Assembly (NCBI GenBank): GCA_963727535.1 | Contig: CAVSGR010000006.1 | Span: 1,495,697 to 1,559,696, forward strand | Origin: RBG-16-34-14 sp963727535 | Lineage (GTDB): Bacteria > Bacteroidota > Ignavibacteria > Ignavibacteriales > Ignavibacteriaceae | DNA length: 64,000 nucleotides | Reading direction: 5' to 3' | Shown: positions 38,092 to 48,932 of the stretch, in pieces | Numbering within the stretch: position 1 is the first letter of the stretch | How the letters are laid out: each line of letters starts with the position of its first letter | The notes under the pieces: generated by a model | What the model was told of the DNA's origin: nothing | The model's input: only the letters and a program-made list of their open reading frames with translations | Databases searched by the model: none | Made by a program: the position numbers and the translations under genes

Positions 38092-39675
38092 ATGGTAAAA
38101 AAAATATTTGTCCTGATCTTTTTTTACATCGGCAGTTTAGTTTGTCAACAATCAGAATATAATATTAAAGACTTTGGCTCGATAGCAGACGGAATTACAA
38201 ACAATGCCAAAGCAATTCAAAAAGCTATTGATAAAGCCTCAGAAAATGGCGGGGGAGAAGTAATAATTCCTCCGGGAAATTTTGCTTGCAGCACAATATT
38301 CTTGAAATCTAATGTTGAATTACATCTTGAGTTGGGGGCAAGGCTTTTAGGAAGTGTGAACATAAGTGATTATGACAATTCCGTTGCGTTGGCTTTAATA
38401 GTTTCTAAAGATCAAGAAAATATTTCTATTACAGGTAGAGGTGTTATTGATGGGCAGGTTGCACAGTTAGTTCAGAATTTATTCCTGATGCTAGAGAATG
38501 GTACTATCAAAGACTCGGGGTGGAAAACCAAGCGTCCAAACGAATCTAACAGACCTAAATTAATTGAGTTTATTAATTGTGATAAAATTAAAGTTACTGG
38601 GGTAACCTTGATGGACCCCGGTGGATGGCTTCAGAATTATAACAAGTGTACAAATATTATTATTGATAGCCTTAATATTCAAAGTACGGCATACTGGAAT
38701 AATGATGGTATTGATATTACAGACAGTAAAAATGTAAGGATTACCAATTGTAATATTAATGCAGCTGATGACGGTGTTTGCTTAAAATCGGAAGATCCAA
38801 ATGATTATTGTGATAGCATTTACGTTGCAAATTGTACAATAAGATCAAGTGCAAGTGCATTTAAAATGGGAACGGCTTCTAACGGTGGTTTTAAAAATGT
38901 CGTAGTACGTGATCTTACAATTTATGATACTTACAGATCTGCTATTGCTATTGAGTCGGTTGACGGTGGTGTATTAGAGAATATAGATATTCGGAATGTA
39001 AATGCCAGGAATACTGGGGATGCAATTTTTATTCGTTTGGGACATCGCAATAAAAATGGTAAAGTAGGAAAATTAAAAAACGTATTCATTTCTGATGTTA
39101 AAGCAGAAATTCCGCTCAGGAAACCGGATCTGGGTTATCCTTTAGAGGGACCTCCGGATTACCTTCGTTATAGTGCACAAAGAAAAGAAAAGAAACGACC
39201 GGATTTAGGTTATCCATATACAGGTTTACCGAAGTGGCCATATAATCTTATTCCTTCATCAATTGTTGGAATACCCGGCCACTATGTTAAAGATATCACT
39301 TTAGAAAATATTGAAATTATATTTGAAGGTGCCAGCACTAAAAAACTTGCTCATATAGAGCTGGATTCATTAAGTAAAGTACCTGAAATGGAATCTGATT
39401 ATCCTGAATTTTCTATGTTCGGAGAATTGCCGGCTTGGGGTTTTTATGTGAGGCATGCATCGGGAATAAAAATGAAAAATGTAAAGTTGAGGTATAAGGA
39501 ATTTGATTTTCGTCCTGCCCTGCTTTTTGATGACGTAGAAAATATTCACTTAGACAAAGTTCAAGTTGAAACGGGGGAAGAACTACCGATAATATTATTT
39601 AATAATACAAAAGAAATATCAACCAATAATCTAAAATTACCTGTCAGTAGTAATAAAGCGGTCAGGCGACAATAA
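38092..39675 (+). CDS. GH28 polygalacturonase-like hydrolase
   Basis: Secreted right-handed beta-helix enzyme of family GH28, 527 residues, which hydrolyses polygalacturonan, rhamnogalacturonan or related uronate chains. The ATG at 38092 is chosen over an upstream TTG because AAGGAG precedes it at the right distance and a signal peptide begins there. Catalytic aspartates are in NNDGID (D205, D208) and ADDGVCLKS (D226, D227). The usual GHG histidine motif is replaced by KMGTASNGG, which occurs in exo-acting and divergent members. It heads the + strand unit that runs to GH89, divergent from PL8 across operator 4. Nine bases separate it from the next gene. Confidence 0.88.
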   Translation: MVKKIFVLIFFYIGSLVCQQSEYNIKDFGSIADGITNNAKAIQKAIDKASENGGGEVIIPPGNFACSTIFLKSNVELHLELGARLLGSVNISDYDNSVALALIVSKDQENISITGRGVIDGQVAQLVQNLFLMLENGTIKDSGWKTKRPNESNRPKLIEFINCDKIKVTGVTLMDPGGWLQNYNKCTNIIIDSLNIQSTAYWNNDGIDITDSKNVRITNCNINAADDGVCLKSEDPNDYCDSIYVANCTIRSSASAFKMGTASNGGFKNVVVRDLTIYDTYRSAIAIESVDGGVLENIDIRNVNARNTGDAIFIRLGHRNKNGKVGKLKNVFISDVKAEIPLRKPDLGYPLEGPPDYLRYSAQRKEKKRPDLGYPYTGLPKWPYNLIPSSIVGIPGHYVKDITLENIEIIFEGASTKKLAHIELDSLSKVPEMESDYPEFSMFGELPAWGFYVRHASGIKMKNVKLRYKEFDFRPALLFDDVENIHLDKVQVETGEELPIILFNNTKEISTNNLKLPVSSNKAVRRQ

Positions 39676-39683
39676 TTCCTAAA

Positions 39684-41787
39684 ATGAAAAAGATAAAAAT
39701 TTCCTCACAGTTTTTTAGAATCATTTTTTTGTGTGTGATACTGAATCTTGGGACAGGGATTTTTGCTTATACACGTTCTGACTTAAGTGTAAAAGAAAAG
39801 AAGAAATCGGAATATATAAATCCATTTATCGGAACAGCCGGAGACCATGGTCAAACTGATCCTTCCGCCAATATTCCTTTTAGTATGATAAAACCGGGTC
39901 CCGATACTGATCCTGGAAACCATAGCGGTTACAACTACGATGCTGAACGCCTTATAGGTTTTTCGCAGACAAGATTTTCTGGTGTTGGTTGTGATGGGGT
40001 TGGTGGTAATCTTAGAATTTTACCTTTTATAAATATTAATCAAGAATTTACAGAAATCAATAAGCGATCCGAGGTTGCTTCTGCCGGATATTATGGAGTT
40101 GAATTAGGAAATGGTATTCGTGCTGAAATTACATCCGGAAGAACAACGGCTTTCTACAGGTTTGTTTATCCGGAAAGAAAAGAAGATGGTGGGATAAGCA
40201 TCGACTTTAAAAGTGCATTTTCTGAGTTTGTGAATGAAAGTCATACGATCACAAATAATAAAATTAAAGGTTGGATAAAATCCAAATGTAGCTGCAAAAT
40301 GGGACTGTATAAGATATTTTATTACATGGAATTAAGCGAGGAACCTGTAAATTCGATATTGAAGAATGGTAAACTGAAATTAATCTTTGACATAAAGAAG
40401 AGTAATACTTTAACAGTTAAGATTGCTCTTTCATCTGTAAGTGAAAACGAAGCGCAAAATAATTTGGAAAAGGAAACAAGCTTAAAAAGTTTTGACCAAG
40501 TAAAATACGAAGCTCAACAAAATTGGGATAAGCTTTGTGAAACTATAGATGTTGAAACAGATAACGACACTTTAAAAACATTATTTTATACTCACCTTTA
40601 CCATGCAACTCAGTCTCCTTTCAATATTATTGATTACTCCGGGAGTTATCTTGGAAGTGATAATAAAACTTATAATTCTGACCTGAACTCATACTATTAT
40701 GGATGGTCGGTCTGGGACACTTTTAGAACAAAGCTTCCAATGTTATCTCTGTTATTTCCCGATATTTATTCTGAAATGATGAGCTCAATGTTAAAAATGT
40801 ATGATCAAGGAAAATCGGATGGTCCTAAAATGACCGAGCCTTTTTTAACTACCAGAAATGAACATGTTATCCCAAGTAATCCTTGATGCTTACAGAAAAA
40901 ATTTGATAAAAGAACCCTTAATATACTATTTGTCTCAATTCGTTAAGGAAGCTGATTCAATTGTTTTAGATTCTCCCGATAAAATGTTGGAAGGTTGTTA
41001 TGATTTTTGGAGTGTTGCTGAGTTAGCAAAAGAACTTGGTGAAAAAGCAGTAGAAGAAAAATTCAGGACAAAATCATTTTCTTACAGAGATATGTGGAAG
41101 AAAAAATTTTTAGTGATGAACAAGAACTCGGATATTATGCATGGCGATGGTCTTTACGAAGGAACATTATGGCAATATCGTTGGTTTGTTCCATACGATA
41201 TTCAATGGGTAGAAAACACAATTGGAAGTAAAGAAAAAATGATTAGCCAGCTTGATTATTTCTTTGAACATAATCTTTTTAATATTGGGAACCAGCCTGA
41301 TATTCAAGTGCCTTTCTTGTATTACTTTTTAGGAGAATCCTCGAAATCGCAAGAGTTAGTAAGGAAATTACTGCTTGAACCTACCGTGAATTATTACGGT
41401 ACTCATAAGAAATGGGACGAGCCCTACATTGGTAAAGTTTTCAGAGATGATCCTGAAGGTTTTTTAAAAGAAATGGATGATGACGCAGGAACAATGTCTG
41501 CATGGTTTGTTCTTGCTTCAATTGGGTTATTTCCTGTTTGTGTAGGCAAGCCTGATTTCTGGATACTTCCTCCTGTTTTTAATTCAGTAACAATCAATTT
41601 ACCCGGCAATAAGAAATTCATTATAAAAAATATTAAGGCATCTGAAAAAAATATCTACATAAACAGAGTTTTGCTGAATGGGAAGACTCTTAACCGTTCA
41701 TATATTAAATATTCTGAAATAATGAACGGGGGTTTACTTGAATTGTATTTAAGCAACAAACCACTGTCAGATTGGGGTAGTAATTAG
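39684..41787 (+). pseudogene. GH92 alpha-mannosidase, one frameshift
   Basis: The open stretches 39684-40886 and 40858-41787 form one GH92 protein of about 700 residues. Signal peptide, then YINPFIGTAGDHGQTDPSANIPF and GFSQTRFSGVG. After the break: LYEGTLWQYRWFVPYD with the catalytic Glu, GNQPDIQVPFLYYF in the subsite loop, and MDDDAGTMSAWFVL with the base aspartates. The frame changes near 40870-40885: the first frame reads HVIPSNP and stops, while removing one base at CCCAAG gives HVIPVILDAYRKN, the expected text. The loop has NQP rather than NEP, unlike the two other GH92 proteins. The damage may be a sequence error. Confidence 0.8.
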
Positions 41788-41808
41788 ATCATAATTTATG
41801 GAAAAAAA

Positions 41809-44085
41809 ATGAAACCACTGAAATTTTTGTTTATAGTAGTGACAATAATTTTATCAGGATGCAGTGTACAAAAAACAGAGACCCAGGAGAGTAAGGATTT
41901 TACGAAGTTTGTAGATCCGTTAATTGGTACATCTGTAAGTACAGTATCGGGTAAATTTTCACAACAAGGGGGTAACGAGTTAAGAGCTAATGTTCAACCA
42001 AATGTTACAGTTCCTTTTGGAATGACAAACTGGTGTGCTCAGACAAATAACACCGAGGATAAATGCGATCCGCCATACTATTATAAAGATACCTTGATTA
42101 CCGGTTTCCGCGGCTCACATTGGCTAAGTGGTTCTTGTGTCAGGGATTATGGATCTTTTACAATTATGCCCACTACCGGCGAACTGGTTTGCAGTTCCTG
42201 GAAGCGCGGTTCAAAATTATCTCACTCAGAAGAGGTGTCATCCCCCGAGTATTACAAAATCAATTTGGGAACTTATGGTATTACTGCTGAAATGACTGCG
42301 ACGACCCGCTGTGGTATTCTGCGTTTTACTTTTAACAAAGAAGGGATCGCTCATATTCTAATTAATCCTAATAGTGATGAAGGACAAGGAGATATTAAAG
42401 TGATACCCGAGAAAAATGAAGTTGTAGGTTATAACCCGGTTCACAGAATATACCAGGGTTGGGGAAAGTCCGCAGGATTTTCAGGAAATTTTGTTTTTGA
42501 AATTGAAAAAAAGATAGAAGGATACGGAGTATATGCCGGAGATAAAATTTTTAAGAACCAGCTTTCAATAGCTAATGTTTCTGACTTAGGAGCATATTTG
42601 TCTTTCAAAGTAAAAAAAGGAGAACAGATTCTTATTAAAGTTGGGACTTCGTTTGTAAGTATTGATCAGGCTCGAAAAAATTTAGATGCTGAAATTCCGG
42701 CTTACGATTTTGAATCTGTTCAAAAAAATTTAAAAAATACCTGGAATAATTTATTATCCCGAATTGATGTTGAAGGTGATAACAAGGATGATAAAGTTAA
42801 ATTTTATACAGCGTTGTATCACTGTTTTCAGCAGCCGAGAATTTATAATGATGTTGATGGTCAGTATCCACGTTTTGATGGAAATACAACGACCGACACA
42901 ATAAAAAATGGGAACTATTATTGTGACTTTTCCATTTGGGATACTTACAGGTCTTTACATGCGCTTTATAATATCATTATTCCTGAATATAATAAGGATA
43001 TGGTGCGCTCTTTACTAACCATGGCAAAAGCAGGAGGGTGGCTACCCATTTTTCCTGTTTGGAACAGCTATACTTCTGCTATGATTGGAGACCATGTTAC
43101 TTCGGTTGTTGCTGAGGCATATGTAAAAGGTGTTATTAATTTGTCTGAACAGGATTACGAGATTCTTAAAAAGAATGCAAATGAAATTCCGGGTTATAAA
43201 GATTATGTTGATGGAAAAGGGCGCAGAGCACTTAAATCATATTTGAAATATGGATATATCCCGCTTGAAGATTCGGTGAAAGAAGCATATCACAAAAATG
43301 AACAGGTATCCCGTACTCTGGAATATGCTTATGATGATTTTGCATTAGCTCAGGTTGCTAAGAAAATGGGAAAAGATGAGGACTATATTTATTTTTTTAA
43401 ACGTTCTCAAAATTATAGGAATGTTTTCGATCCTGCATATAATAATGTAAATGGCAGGTACAAAGATGGTTCTTTCATAAAAAATATGGATAAAGAAAAA
43501 AGAGCTTCTTTCATTACGGAAGGTACACCATGGCAGTATAACTGGTATGTACCGCAGGATGTTAAAGGATTAATAAAATTAATGGGTGGTAACAGGATAT
43601 TCAATAATAGTCTTGATGACTTTTTTTATGCTGACCAATACTGGCAAGGTAATGAACCGAGTCATCAGATACCTTATCTTTACAATTATTCGGGCGAAGC
43701 ATGGAAAACACAAGAGATAGTTGCTAGTAGTATGAATGAGGAATATGGGGTTGGCCCCGGGGGGTTAAGCGGTAATGATGATGGGGGGCAAATGTCTGCA
43801 TGGTATGTTTTGGGAGCTATCGGTTTTTATCCTGTTACACCAGCCTTGCCGGAATATCAAATATGTGGCCCAAAGTTTAAAAAGATTGTAATCAAATCTC
43901 CGGCGGTAAAAAAGTTAGTAATTAACGCTCCTAATTATTCACGAAAAAATATTTACATACAAAAAATTATGTTAAATAATAAAGAGTTAGAGTCGAGAAC
44001 ATTAACACATCAGCAAATTACCAAGGGTGGCATAATAAATTTTGATATGACCTCAACACCCTTAAAAATTATGAATATTAAGTAA
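41809..44085 (+). CDS. GH92 alpha-mannosidase lipoprotein
   Basis: Third GH92 of the window, 758 residues, with lipobox ILSGC. This copy has the most canonical motifs: catalytic acid E571 in TEGTPWQYNWYVPQD, loop GNEPSHQIPYLYNY (N615, E616, His at 619) and base aspartates in GNDDGGQMSAW (D657, D658). The start of the mature protein is diverged (SVSTVSGKFSQQGGNELRANVQPNVTVPFG), with an insertion compared with the others. It starts 21 bases after the second GH92, and GH3 follows 31 bases later. Two adjacent but quite different GH92 genes suggest they take different alpha-mannosidic linkages. Confidence 0.92.
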   Translation: MKPLKFLFIVVTIILSGCSVQKTETQESKDFTKFVDPLIGTSVSTVSGKFSQQGGNELRANVQPNVTVPFGMTNWCAQTNNTEDKCDPPYYYKDTLITGFRGSHWLSGSCVRDYGSFTIMPTTGELVCSSWKRGSKLSHSEEVSSPEYYKINLGTYGITAEMTATTRCGILRFTFNKEGIAHILINPNSDEGQGDIKVIPEKNEVVGYNPVHRIYQGWGKSAGFSGNFVFEIEKKIEGYGVYAGDKIFKNQLSIANVSDLGAYLSFKVKKGEQILIKVGTSFVSIDQARKNLDAEIPAYDFESVQKNLKNTWNNLLSRIDVEGDNKDDKVKFYTALYHCFQQPRIYNDVDGQYPRFDGNTTTDTIKNGNYYCDFSIWDTYRSLHALYNIIIPEYNKDMVRSLLTMAKAGGWLPIFPVWNSYTSAMIGDHVTSVVAEAYVKGVINLSEQDYEILKKNANEIPGYKDYVDGKGRRALKSYLKYGYIPLEDSVKEAYHKNEQVSRTLEYAYDDFALAQVAKKMGKDEDYIYFFKRSQNYRNVFDPAYNNVNGRYKDGSFIKNMDKEKRASFITEGTPWQYNWYVPQDVKGLIKLMGGNRIFNNSLDDFFYADQYWQGNEPSHQIPYLYNYSGEAWKTQEIVASSMNEEYGVGPGGLSGNDDGGQMSAWYVLGAIGFYPVTPALPEYQICGPKFKKIVIKSPAVKKLVINAPNYSRKNIYIQKIMLNNKELESRTLTHQQITKGGIINFDMTSTPLKIMNIK

Positions 44086-44116
44086 TCAAGCCATTTATAT
44101 AAAAAAAAGAGAAAAA

Positions 44117-46510
44117 ATGAATAAGACGATCTTCATATTAATAATTGTTTTTAATTTTTGCTTTTTAGCAAAAGCCCAGATAAAAAATATAACTGACATT
44201 TATCATGATGGTTGGATTGATCTGAACAAAAATGGCAAAATGGATCCTTATGAAGATCACAATTTAAATATTGAAGACCGGATTACGGATTTGCTTAACA
44301 GGATGACATTAGATGAAAAAACATGTCAGACAGCTACTTTATATGGTTTTGGGAGAGTACTCAAAGATGAGTTGCCAACTCCTGAATGGAAGAACGAAAT
44401 ATGGAAAGACGGAATAGCCAACATAGATGAACAACTAAATGGGATTAATGAAAAAGGATTAAGATCTAAGTATTTTTGGCCTCCCTCCGAACATGCCAGA
44501 GCTATCAATAAAATCCAAAAATTTTTTATTGAGGAAACAAGGTTGGGTATTCCGGTCGATTTTACTAATGAAGGAATAAGAGGAATTTGTCAGGAGAAGG
44601 CAACATCTTTTCCGGCTCAAATGGGTATTGGCAGTACGTGGGATATTGATTTAGTATCGAAGATTGGCAGCATAACAGGAAAAGAAGCCAGGGCATTAGG
44701 GTATACAAATATTTATTCACCTATACTTGATCTTGCTCGTGACCCACGATGGGGAAGAACTGTTGAATCTTATGGAGAAGATCCTTTTCTAGTCTCAAGA
44801 CTCGGTGTTACACAAGTGAAAGCTCTACAAAAGGAGGGTGTCGTTTCCACTCCAAAACATTTTGCAGTTTATAGTGTTCCCAAGGGAGGAAGAGATGGCA
44901 AAGCTCGAACCGATCCGCATGTTGCGCCTCGGGAAGTTGAGATGATGTATTTGGCACCATTCAAAGCAGCTTTCATTGAAGGAAAAGCAATGGGCACAAT
45001 GAGCTCTTACAATGACTATGATGGGATTCCGATCACCGCCAGTAAATATTTCCTAATAAAAAAATTAAGACAGGAGTGGGGTTTTAAAGGATATGTAGTA
45101 TCGGACAGCCGTGCCGTTGATTTTGTGTATTCAAAACATCATGTCGCTCAAAATTATAAAGATGCCGTGAGGCAATCTATAGAAGGAGGTCTTAATGTTA
45201 GAACAAACTTTACTCCTCCGCAAGATTTTATCTTACCTCTTCGTGAATTAGTTAAAGAAGGAAAAGTTTCTATTAAGATTCTTGATGATAGGGTTCGTGA
45301 TGTTCTCAGGGTAAAATTTTGGCTTGGCTTATTTGATAAACCTTATGTTGAGAGTCCTGATGAAGCTGATAAAATTGTTGCTAACAGAGAACATCAGGAA
45401 GTATCATTGCAGGCATCACGCGAATCGATTGTTCTGTTAAAAAATAAAGACAAAATGTTGCCGCTTCAAAAGAACTTAAAATCCATCCTTATTACAGGAC
45501 CAAATGCCGATGCTACGAAATCATCCATTAGCCGGTACGGACCGACGAACATTAATGTTGTTTCAGTACTGCAAGGAATTAAAGAAAAAGTTGGTAAAAG
45601 TGTTGAAGTGAAATATATAAAAGGGTGTGAGATACATGATAAAAACTGGCCTGAAAGCGAGATCATGCCCTATACAATTGATGATAAGGAAAAAAGAGAA
45701 ATTGAGAAGGCAAAGGAATTGGCAAAGCAGGTCGATGTTGCAGTTGTTGTTCTGGGTGAAGATGAAACGATGGTTGGTGAGTCCCATTCGAGAACAAGTT
45801 TGGATTTACCTGAATGCCAGCTTGATCTTGTTAGAGCTATTTATGAGACAGGTACGCCAACAGTAGTTATTCTCATAAATGGCAGACCCCTTACATTTAA
45901 CTGGGTTGATAAAAATATTCCCGCTATTATTGAAGCCTGGTTTCCCGGTCAATGGGGTGGCAATGCAGTTGCGGATGTTTTATTTGGCGATTATAATCCC
46001 GGAGGCAAACTTCCAATTACATTTCCCAAAACAGTTGGACAAATACCATTGAACTTTCCTTATAAACCCGGATCAGATGCTGGAACCAATAGTAATACCA
46101 GAATAGAAGGTGTGCTTTATCCGTTTGGTTACGGACTTAGTTATACTCAATTTAAATATGACGACCTTAAGATAAATCCCGAAGAACAAAATGTAGAAGG
46201 GAATATCATTGTTAGTTTTGATGTTGAAAATGTTGGTACTGTAACCGGAGACGAAATCCCACAATTATATATTAATGATGAAACCAGTAGCGTTACAACT
46301 TATGTGAAAAACCTGAGAGGATTTAAAAGAATAACTTTAAGACCGGGGGAAAAGCAAACTTTAAGTTTTATTCTTACACCTGATGACTTGAGTTTGATTA
46401 ATCAAAATATGAATGTAGTTGTAGAACCGGGGAAGTTTAATGTTATGATAGGAAGTTCATCTACAGATATAAGGCTGAACGGCAGCTTTATGATAAAAAA
46501 ATCATTATAA
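44117..46510 (+). CDS. GH3 exo-beta-glycosidase
   Basis: Periplasmic GH3 enzyme of 797 residues, beta-glucosidase or beta-xylosidase type, signal peptide ending at KAQ. The (alpha/beta)8 domain has LDEKTCQTATLYGFG, ARDPRWGRTVESYGEDPFL and STPKHFAVYS; the nucleophile is D330 in VVSDSRAV. The second domain carries the expected acid/base loop GEDETMVGESHSRTSLDLP and the third is an Fn3-like fold (SFDVENVGTVTGDEIPQLYI). An N-terminal stretch (GWIDLNKNGKMDPYED) resembles a calcium-binding dockerin-like or EF-hand loop common in secreted GH3 proteins. All parts are intact. Confidence 0.92.
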   Translation: MNKTIFILIIVFNFCFLAKAQIKNITDIYHDGWIDLNKNGKMDPYEDHNLNIEDRITDLLNRMTLDEKTCQTATLYGFGRVLKDELPTPEWKNEIWKDGIANIDEQLNGINEKGLRSKYFWPPSEHARAINKIQKFFIEETRLGIPVDFTNEGIRGICQEKATSFPAQMGIGSTWDIDLVSKIGSITGKEARALGYTNIYSPILDLARDPRWGRTVESYGEDPFLVSRLGVTQVKALQKEGVVSTPKHFAVYSVPKGGRDGKARTDPHVAPREVEMMYLAPFKAAFIEGKAMGTMSSYNDYDGIPITASKYFLIKKLRQEWGFKGYVVSDSRAVDFVYSKHHVAQNYKDAVRQSIEGGLNVRTNFTPPQDFILPLRELVKEGKVSIKILDDRVRDVLRVKFWLGLFDKPYVESPDEADKIVANREHQEVSLQASRESIVLLKNKDKMLPLQKNLKSILITGPNADATKSSISRYGPTNINVVSVLQGIKEKVGKSVEVKYIKGCEIHDKNWPESEIMPYTIDDKEKREIEKAKELAKQVDVAVVVLGEDETMVGESHSRTSLDLPECQLDLVRAIYETGTPTVVILINGRPLTFNWVDKNIPAIIEAWFPGQWGGNAVADVLFGDYNPGGKLPITFPKTVGQIPLNFPYKPGSDAGTNSNTRIEGVLYPFGYGLSYTQFKYDDLKINPEEQNVEGNIIVSFDVENVGTVTGDEIPQLYINDETSSVTTYVKNLRGFKRITLRPGEKQTLSFILTPDDLSLINQNMNVVVEPGKFNVMIGSSSTDIRLNGSFMIKKSL

Positions 46511-46538
46511 AAATGGTTTCTATAAAACCATACAAAAA

Positions 46539-48923
46539 ATGAATAAATATTTTTTAGTTATAATTCTTCTTATTACTAATACTTTTCTATTCTCGCAGGA
46601 TTTATCAAAAGTATCTTTTGATAAAGAGTCCGGCAAAAATTCCGAGACATATTGTTCATTTACTTTTGATGGTTCCTGGTGCTGGTTTTCAGACCAGCGA
46701 GCGGTTTATTATGAAGGAAAACATAAACGTACCTACGCTGGATGGGTTGATAGCCATGGTGATGTAACGGTTGGATATTATGATCAAGAAACTGCGGAAA
46801 TAAAAACGGTTGTTCTGGAAGACAACTACCAGGTTGACGATCATGTGTGCCCGGCACTTCTTTTCTCACCTGAAGGAAAGTTAATGGTATTTTTTACCAA
46901 ACATGGCGGTCCAAATCCAATTTTGCTTTTTAAAATGAAAAATCCAGAGGATATAAATTACTGGACCAGACATGAGCTGTTTCTCAATGATATGGAAAAA
47001 TATAAAGAGTTTAAGAATACAAGCACTTATGTAAATCCTGTCTTATTAAAAAACGAAAACAACCGGATATATCTTTTTTGGCGGGGCGTTGATAATAAAC
47101 CTAACTTTTCTTTTTCTAATGATATGGGAGAAACCTGGAGCAAAAGCAGAATTTTTATTTTGCCCGATCGTATTTATCCGCTTCGCAGACCATACGTAAA
47201 AGTAACTTCTAATGGAAAAGATAAAATTATGTTTGCCTTTACAGATGGACATCCTAGAAATGAAAAAGATAACAGCATCTACTTTATGTATTATAAAAAT
47301 GGGGCTTTATATAATGTTGAAGGGAAAAAAATCAGCTCGCTCGGTAGGAAACCGTTAAAACCGAGAGAAACATCGGTTGTTTATGATGCAAGGATAACCG
47401 GACAGAAAGCATGGATTTGGGATGTTGCAATGGATAAAAAGGAAAATCCTGTATTAGTCTATGTTAAGTTTCCGAATGACTCTGCCCATATTTATTGTTA
47501 TTCAAAATGGAATGGGAAAAAATGGATAACGAGTAATTTAATTAATTCGGGAAAATGGTTCCCTAAAACTGAGCCGGGTAAAATTGAAGGAGAACCGAAT
47601 TATTCTGGCGGGATAGTAATAGATCATGAAAACACTAATGAAGTTTATCTGTCTGCTTATAGAGATTCTGTTTTTGAAATAGAAAAATGGACAAGATCAG
47701 ATAAATTAAACTGGCGGATCGAAGCCATCACAAAGAGTTCGTCGAAGGATAATGTAAGACCATTTGCTGTAAGAAATGCCCAGGAAGGAAATCCTTTACA
47801 AGTTCTCTGGTTGCAAAATACAAATTATATCCACTATACAAATTTTGCTGTCTCGATAAAAATGAGTATCCAATCCCCTGAAATTAATAATCCATTTGAT
47901 CCGGAAGATATAAAAAATATTATGCGTCAAACTGCTGACTGGCAATTAACAAATCCTTTTACGAAAAGCTCCAGAATAGATTGGCATTGGGCTGCATTTT
48001 ATATCGGATTGGAAACTCTTTATGAAACAACAAAAGAAGACAGGTATTTGAATGAAATGATTAATATAGGACAATCATTTAAATGGAAATTATTGCCCGA
48101 TATTTACCATGCCGACCGGTTAGCTATTGCCGATGTTTATGCCTGGCTTTATGAATTGAAAAAAGATCCGGAAATGATTGATAAAGCACGTTGTGCTATG
48201 GATATTCATTTAGCCCGTAGTGTTAAACCTGATGTTCGCTTTGAAGGTAATGATTATAGATTTGAGTGGTGGACATGGTGTGATGCACTTTTTATGGCGC
48301 CACCTTCTTTTGCAAGAATGTATGAGGCAACAGGAGATACTTCATATCTAAATTATGCAATTCGGCATTGGTGGATAACTTCAGACTATCTTTATTCTAA
48401 AGAAGATAGTCTATTTTTCAGAGATGACAGATTTTTTGATAAAAAATCTTCGAACGGTAAAAAAATATTCTGGGGGCGTGGGAACGGATGGGTAATTGGG
48501 GGGCTGGCGAGAATGCTTAACATAATTCCCGAATCAAATTCTTCAAGGAAAAAATTTGAAGAACAGTTTAAACAAATGGCTTATAAGTTACTTTCCCTGC
48601 AGAGAAAAGAAGGACTTTGGACTGCAAGTTTGTATGATCCTGAAGAACTGCCTTTAGGGGAATCGAGTGGGAGTAGCTTCTTCACTTTTGCTCTTGCCTG
48701 GGGTATAAACAATGGTATTCTTGATAAAAAAGTTTTTGAGCCGGCAGTAAAAAAAGCCTGGGCTGCCCTTTGCGGAAATGTGAATGATTGGGGAAGATTA
48801 GGTTATGTTCAGCAGGTTGCAGGAGATCCTTATCCTTTTTATGAAAATCAATGGCAGGTTTATGCTACAGGAGCTTTTTTACTTTGCGGCAGGGAAATGA
48901 TAAAGTTATTAAATAATGATTAA
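46539..48923 (+). CDS. Fusion: BNR_4-type propeller + GH105 unsaturated glucuronyl hydrolase
   Basis: Secreted two-domain protein of 794 residues. Residues about 35-440 are a seven-bladed propeller of the BNR_4 kind (WCWFSDQRAVYYEGKHKRTYAGWVDSHGDVTVGYYDQE, VDDHVCPALLFSPEGKL, FFTKHGGPN), a fold found in polysaccharide lyases such as the ulvan lyases PL24/PL25. Residues about 455-790 are an (alpha/alpha)6 barrel of GH105, which hydrolyses the unsaturated uronate left by a lyase, with the catalytic Asp expected at D582 in WWTWCDALFMAPPSFARM and WGRGNGWVIGGLARML later. If the propeller is catalytic, the fusion would cut a chain and remove its own product end. Whether the propeller has lyase activity is inference. 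Confidence 0.8.
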   Translation: MNKYFLVIILLITNTFLFSQDLSKVSFDKESGKNSETYCSFTFDGSWCWFSDQRAVYYEGKHKRTYAGWVDSHGDVTVGYYDQETAEIKTVVLEDNYQVDDHVCPALLFSPEGKLMVFFTKHGGPNPILLFKMKNPEDINYWTRHELFLNDMEKYKEFKNTSTYVNPVLLKNENNRIYLFWRGVDNKPNFSFSNDMGETWSKSRIFILPDRIYPLRRPYVKVTSNGKDKIMFAFTDGHPRNEKDNSIYFMYYKNGALYNVEGKKISSLGRKPLKPRETSVVYDARITGQKAWIWDVAMDKKENPVLVYVKFPNDSAHIYCYSKWNGKKWITSNLINSGKWFPKTEPGKIEGEPNYSGGIVIDHENTNEVYLSAYRDSVFEIEKWTRSDKLNWRIEAITKSSSKDNVRPFAVRNAQEGNPLQVLWLQNTNYIHYTNFAVSIKMSIQSPEINNPFDPEDIKNIMRQTADWQLTNPFTKSSRIDWHWAAFYIGLETLYETTKEDRYLNEMINIGQSFKWKLLPDIYHADRLAIADVYAWLYELKKDPEMIDKARCAMDIHLARSVKPDVRFEGNDYRFEWWTWCDALFMAPPSFARMYEATGDTSYLNYAIRHWWITSDYLYSKEDSLFFRDDRFFDKKSSNGKKIFWGRGNGWVIGGLARMLNIIPESNSSRKKFEEQFKQMAYKLLSLQRKEGLWTASLYDPEELPLGESSGSSFFTFALAWGINNGILDKKVFEPAVKKAWAALCGNVNDWGRLGYVQQVAGDPYPFYENQWQVYATGAFLLCGREMIKLLNND

Positions 48924-48932
48924 AATTTTTTT

